The notes under the pieces are model-generated. The model saw only the letters and a list, made by a program, of their open reading frames with translations. It ran no database searches and was not told where the DNA came from. From positions 372,001-436,000 of the forward strand of contig JAWKHS010000003.1 of the NCBI GenBank assembly GCA_041394705.1: a stretch of DNA of 64,000 bases. Reading direction: 5' to 3'. Of this stretch, positions 60,727-64,000 are shown in pieces; the stretch's first letter is position 1; each line of letters begins with the position of its first letter. The position numbers and the translations under genes were made by a program. This DNA is from Vicinamibacterales bacterium. Lineage in GTDB: Bacteria; Acidobacteriota; Vicinamibacteria; Vicinamibacterales; UBA2999.

Positions 60727-60837
60727 CGCCCGGATGTTGGCACACTCTGCTGGGCAGCACCACACCCAGGGCCACAGCGCCGCTACGAGGCACACTTGCG
60801 TGGGATGCGCGTCCCGCCGACTTGGGCCGCCTAGACA

Positions 60838-60852
60838 ATATGGAATGACCGG
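60838..60852 (+). repeat. Left inverted repeat of the IS element
   Basis: ATATGGAATGACCGG; the perfect inverse is at 62422-62436. Confidence 0.85.
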
Positions 60853-60960
60853 CCCGCTATCGTAGCGTCGTAGTGCTGTGCACTCGACGAGGTGGTGGTA
60901 GCCACCGATTTCGCGGGTTAGCGCCTCGCGGCGCCAGAGCCGCACCGATAGGAGCCGGCC

Positions 60961-62073
60961 ATGAAACAGGTTACTACGTACGTCGGCATCGATGCGCACA
61001 AGAAGGATCTCTTCGTGGCGATGTTGATCGGGGCAGCGCCCACGCCGGCGACGTGGCAGATGGCCAACGAGCCAGGCGCCGTCCGGCGGATGGTGCGCAA
61101 GCTCGAGCGCGACGCACCGGGCCCTGTGCACGTCTTCTACGAAGCCGGCCCCTGCGGGTACGCGCTGCCGCGGCAGATGACGACGGCCCGGATCGCCTGC
61201 GACGTCATCGCGCCCGCGCTGATGCCCCGGAAGCCGGGCGAGCGTGTGAAGACGAATCGCCGCGACGCTCGCAAACTGGCCGAGCTCGGGCGCGCAGGCC
61301 TCCTGACGGTGGTGCAACCGCCGACGCCGGCCGACGAAGCCGTGCGCGATCTGGCGCGGGCGCGCGACGACGCTCGCGAGGATCTCCAGCGGTGTCGCCA
61401 TCGCCTCGGGAAGTTGCTGTTGCGGCGCGGGCTGCACTACACGGGGAAGAACTGGACGCAGGCGCATCGGCGATGGGTCGACAGCCTGACATGGACGCAC
61501 GCGGCCGAGCGCGCGGTGGTCGAGGACTACCAGCTCGCCATCGACCACACGGACGCGCGGCTGATCGAGTTGGACGCGCGCCTGGCGGAGCTCGCCGAGC
61601 AGGCGCCGTATCGCGAGCCGGTCGGGCGGCTCCGCTGCTTCCGGGGCATTGACACGCTGACGGCCATGCTGATGCTCGCGGAGCTGCATGACTTCCGTCG
61701 CTTCGGCTCGGCCCGGGCGTTGATGGCCTTCCTGGGCTTGGTGCCCGGCGAGGACTCCAGCGGCGAGAAGCATCGCCGCGGGCGCATCACCAAAATGGGC
61801 AATGCACTGGTCCGCCGGATCCTGGTGGAAGCGAGCTGGCACTATCAGCATCGCCCAGGCGTCGGGCGCGCCCTCAAGGCGCGACGCGTGGGCCAACCGG
61901 CTCGGGTGATCGCGATCGCGGACAAGGCGCAACAGCGCCTGTGTCGACGGTGTCGGCGGATGATGGCGGAGCACAAGCCGGCCCCGAAGGTGGCGGTCGT
62001 CGAGCGGGAACTGGCGGGGTTCCTGTGGGCGGCCCTGCAACCGCCCGCTGTCGCCTCGGCTTCGCGAGCCTGA
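60961..62073 (+). CDS. IS110-family (DEDD/serine) transposase
   Basis: 370 residues. The RuvC-like N-terminus has 'YVGIDAHKKD' (Asp11), 'FYEAGPCGYAL' (Glu), 'KTNRRDARKLAEL' (Asp); the C-terminal transposase_20 domain has 'CFRGIDTLTAMLMLAELHDF', 'GLVPGEDSSGEKHRRGRITK' (nucleophilic Ser) and 'MGNALVRRILVEASWHYQHR'. All catalytic residues are present, so it may be active. AGGAG lies 6 nt before the ATG. Confidence 0.92.
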   Translation: MKQVTTYVGIDAHKKDLFVAMLIGAAPTPATWQMANEPGAVRRMVRKLERDAPGPVHVFYEAGPCGYALPRQMTTARIACDVIAPALMPRKPGERVKTNRRDARKLAELGRAGLLTVVQPPTPADEAVRDLARARDDAREDLQRCRHRLGKLLLRRGLHYTGKNWTQAHRRWVDSLTWTHAAERAVVEDYQLAIDHTDARLIELDARLAELAEQAPYREPVGRLRCFRGIDTLTAMLMLAELHDFRRFGSARALMAFLGLVPGEDSSGEKHRRGRITKMGNALVRRILVEASWHYQHRPGVGRALKARRVGQPARVIAIADKAQQRLCRRCRRMMAEHKPAPKVAVVERELAGFLWAALQPPAVASASRA

Positions 62074-62421
62074 GATCGGACACGGCGCACGCGCGTCGCG
62101 AAGGTGGCGGATGCACATCGGCACGAATCAGAGGATCGGCGGCCTAGTTATGCGTTACGGATCTCGATCCAACGCGCGCTCCTAGATTGCACGTCCTCTC
62201 GACGAAGCACTGTCATGCGTGCTTCTGCCCTGGGCCACCAGGGTAATCACCGGATATCAGCGTGACTCGTCGTCGAAGCGTCCGGTGTCGTCCGTCACCT
62301 TGGTGACGTGCGTGCGCCCTGCCCGTGGAAGCTGCCGCGGCTATGGACGCTGAAGAACGCGCCCACAGCCGCTTGGAACACGACAGAACCGTTTTCCACA
62401 GCTGCCACAGGCCCTTGACAA
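62074..62421 (+). ncRNA. Candidate guide (bridge/seek) RNA region of the IS element
   Basis: About 350 bases between the transposase stop and the right inverted repeat with no coding potential. In IS110/IS1111 elements the structured guide RNA is encoded in such non-coding ends. I could not fold it, so position only. Confidence 0.35.
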
Positions 62422-62436
62422 CCGGTCATTCCATAT
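62422..62436 (-). repeat. Right inverted repeat of the IS element
   Basis: CCGGTCATTCCATAT, the perfect inverse of 60838-60852. Confidence 0.85.
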
Positions 62437-62440
62437 CAGA

Positions 62441-63077
62441 CTAGGGGCGCCCCCGGGAGCTCGTGCGCGTATTTGCAGAGTACCAGCGCGGCACGGTGCG
62501 CGACAGGTGGGCAATCAACTGCGCTCGCAGAACAGCGATCCCGCAGTGGCCGTCACGCTCAGTCGCGGCAGCCTCGCCGGGAGCGCTGTCTTCTTTCGCC
62601 AGAAACGAGAGCGCTTCGTTCCCCAATCCTTGTGCCACGCGCCTTCCCAGGAAGTAAGGCCGAAATGGATCTGCTGGGTGGCGTGGCAAGGCGCCAGTAA
62701 CCAGTGCTGGTGTCAAAACCGGTTCGGTCGCGCGCTTCGCCGCGAGCGATCAGCTCCTTGATGAAAGGGCCGGTCATGATCGTCTTGCAGGCGCCACGAT
62801 CGGCGGCGAGGAGAAGCGCGGCGCCTGCCGCGGGATCATCGAGCCACATAGATGGCCGTCTGCTGGTGCGGTAGCTCCACCAGCGACCTGTGGACGGCCA
62901 AGACGGCGTCGAAGAAATGGGCAAGCTGTCGACGACCAGGTCTTCGGAACGGCTCGCTGACGCGGGTCGGCACGCGAACCGTGTGGGCTCCAACGCACGC
63001 ATGCGGTCGGGCGTGAGGAACCGGTTGATCACCGCTCCGAATGCCGTGGGCTCCGGCGGGTCGAGTGCTGCCGCCAC
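62441..63077 (-). pseudogene. Degenerate unknown gene beside the IS element
   Basis: Protein-like stretches occur in two minus frames: 'AAGAALLLAADRGACKTIMT' with 'GPFIKELIARGEARDRTGFD', then in another frame 'FRPYFLGRRVAQGLGNEALS'. The rest is Arg/Ser-rich. This suggests a frameshifted gene whose 3' end lies at the IS right end. No family recognised. Confidence 0.3.
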
Positions 63078-63083
63078 GACGTT

Positions 63084-64000
63084 CTATCGACGGGATACGA
63101 GCCTGTGCACAAGGCCTGCAAACGTCAGCGTCCACGCCGCCAACGCCACGAAGATGAACACGCGTGGAATAGCCGTCAGCGATGGCAGATTCAGTGCCTC
63201 GGCCAATCGCCAGGTGCAGGCGGTGTACATGCCGAGCGGGAACACGGCACCCCAATAGAGAGGATCGTAGCGCAGCGGGAACCGCTGAAGTCCGTGTCTC
63301 CAGATGCCCAGAATCACGAGCATCGGAATCCACCAAGTCGCCGTGGCCCAGAAGAGGAGTGTGAATCCCTTTAGAAAGGGCAGCAGCTGAGCCAGCAGCG
63401 CGGAGTGGGGTGCTTCCAGGACGAGGAAGCTTCCGGCTAACGTGGAGATGGCGACCGCGCCCATATTGATCCAGTAGGGTGGGGCCAGGTCGGATGGTTC
63501 GAGGACGAAGAACGTATAGCGATAGAAGATCAGCGAGATGATCCAGATATAGAGCATGCCCGCCCCGAGCCACATCGTCAGGCAGAAGAACAACGCCTCC
63601 TGCACATAGGCGCCGAAACCGGAGGCGAGCTGGGCGCCCAGCACGACGATCGACTGGGGGGCGACGACCGCCACGAGCCAGCCCCCGTTGATTCCCTCGG
63701 CCAGCGTCGGCTTGACGCGGGTCACGGTCAGGGCCGTGAAGATGCCGTAGGTTAACGCTGCCCAGAGGACGATCGCAAGGATCCAGAGGCCAATCGCGAC
63801 ACCTTGACGACCCGTGACGAGCAGAACCTGACTGCCGAGCACGGACGCAGCCGCGACCAGTGTGAAGAATCCGACCGCTCGCCTGTGATCCGAGAGATCG
63901 GCGATGATACGGGCGGGGAACCGGACGATCCGGGCAATCGTGAGCGCTGCGAGAATCGACGCAAACAGCAGGTTGGCCGGCAGCAATGCCTGGCCGAGGG
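63084..64000 (-). CDS. TDT-family (tellurite resistance/C4-dicarboxylate) transporter, N-terminus outside window
   Basis: At least 305 residues, eight or more helices. 'LGQALLPANLLFASILAALT', 'INGGWLVAVVAPQSIVVLGA' and 'RYDPLYWGAVFPLGMYTACT' fit the TDT/TehA family: the motif GGWLxxxVxPQSIxxL and the late WGxxFPLGMYT are conserved. The frame is open to the end of the window, so the start is missing; a TTG at 63986 is not convincing. It may export or import anions such as sulfite or malate. Confidence 0.85.
   Translation of the reverse strand, partial: LGQALLPANLLFASILAALTIARIVRFPARIIADLSDHRRAVGFFTLVAAASVLGSQVLLVTGRQGVAIGLWILAIVLWAALTYGIFTALTVTRVKPTLAEGINGGWLVAVVAPQSIVVLGAQLASGFGAYVQEALFFCLTMWLGAGMLYIWIISLIFYRYTFFVLEPSDLAPPYWINMGAVAISTLAGSFLVLEAPHSALLAQLLPFLKGFTLLFWATATWWIPMLVILGIWRHGLQRFPLRYDPLYWGAVFPLGMYTACTWRLAEALNLPSLTAIPRVFIFVALAAWTLTFAGLVHRLVSRR

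Larger units (their letters stand above)
60838..62436 (+). mobile_element. IS110/IS1111-type insertion element with 15-bp inverted repeats
   Basis: ATATGGAATGACCGG (60838-60852) is repeated in inverted orientation at 62422-62436. CCTAG flanks both repeats outside (left ~60830, right ~62440), with one base of offset. The transposase is at 60961-62073, leaving ~350 bases of non-coding DNA downstream. Subterminal inverted repeats and a long 3' non-coding region are traits of the IS1111 branch rather than classical IS110. It lies between the VWFA promoter and a degenerate gene. Confidence 0.78.

Noticed and set aside
1..64000. CRISPR arrays, rRNA genes, complete tRNAs
   Set aside because: No regularly spaced repeats, no rRNA motifs, and only 3' tRNA remnants were seen.

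Overview
The window looks like a high-GC chromosome from the Acidobacteriota, most likely the Vicinamibacteria. This is inferred from gene types: an acidobacterial-type duplicated orphan permease (22.2-24.6 kb), a VWFA-related acidobacterial secreted protein (58.9-60.7 kb), an ECF sigma next to a Ser/Thr kinase with TPR repeats (10-14.5 kb), and many secreted beta-domain proteins. No rRNA, complete tRNA or CRISPR array was seen.

Layout. 0-9.8 kb is a surface or lipid-linked glycan block: a GT39-like/NHL protein that starts outside the window, a GT2, a very large GT39-YYY fusion, a GT4, a methyltransferase and an FN3 protein. 10-18.8 kb holds the sigma/kinase pair, lipoproteins, a glyoxalase, an M20 peptidase and decayed genes. 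18.8-27 kb is an accessory patchwork: 3' ends of tRNA-Lys and tRNA-Ser genes, a broken integrase, three toxin-antitoxin modules, relics, the permease, an HNH protein, and a junction that truncates a MerR regulator.

27-39.4 kb is a metal(loid) and redox stress island. A divergent ars locus has arsR-gapdh-arsJ-sodC-sigma on the plus strand and arsD-like-acr3-arsC-sigma-permease-thioredoxin-OsmC on the minus strand. A mer-like locus follows, with a MerR regulator and its operator, a YnfA-like and a MerC-like membrane protein. The island contains two paralogous exported thioredoxin-fold genes (27.27 and 37.29 kb). Each is interrupted by an in-frame TGA at the same place, each continues after it with the same protein sequence, and each carries an identical SECIS-like hairpin just downstream. 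These are probably undescribed or mis-annotated selenoproteins and are the most interesting signal here.

39.9-46 kb has an alpha/beta-hydrolase-LuxR fusion, a methanethiol methyltransferase, and a sulfur-stress operon (ArsR-rhodanese, MFS, DsrE, frameshifted FAD oxidoreductase). 47.3-57.5 kb is a two-component signalling block (RR-HATPase, MHYT-PAS kinase, RR-HDOD, RR with degenerate HD domain, PAS kinase, ECF sigma). 57.5-64 kb holds an IS701-like relic, the VWFA protein, an IS110/IS1111-type element with 15-bp inverted repeats, and the end of a TDT transporter.

Six genes have a TANNNT -10-like box 6-7 nt before the start codon, which suggests that leaderless mRNAs are common in this genome.
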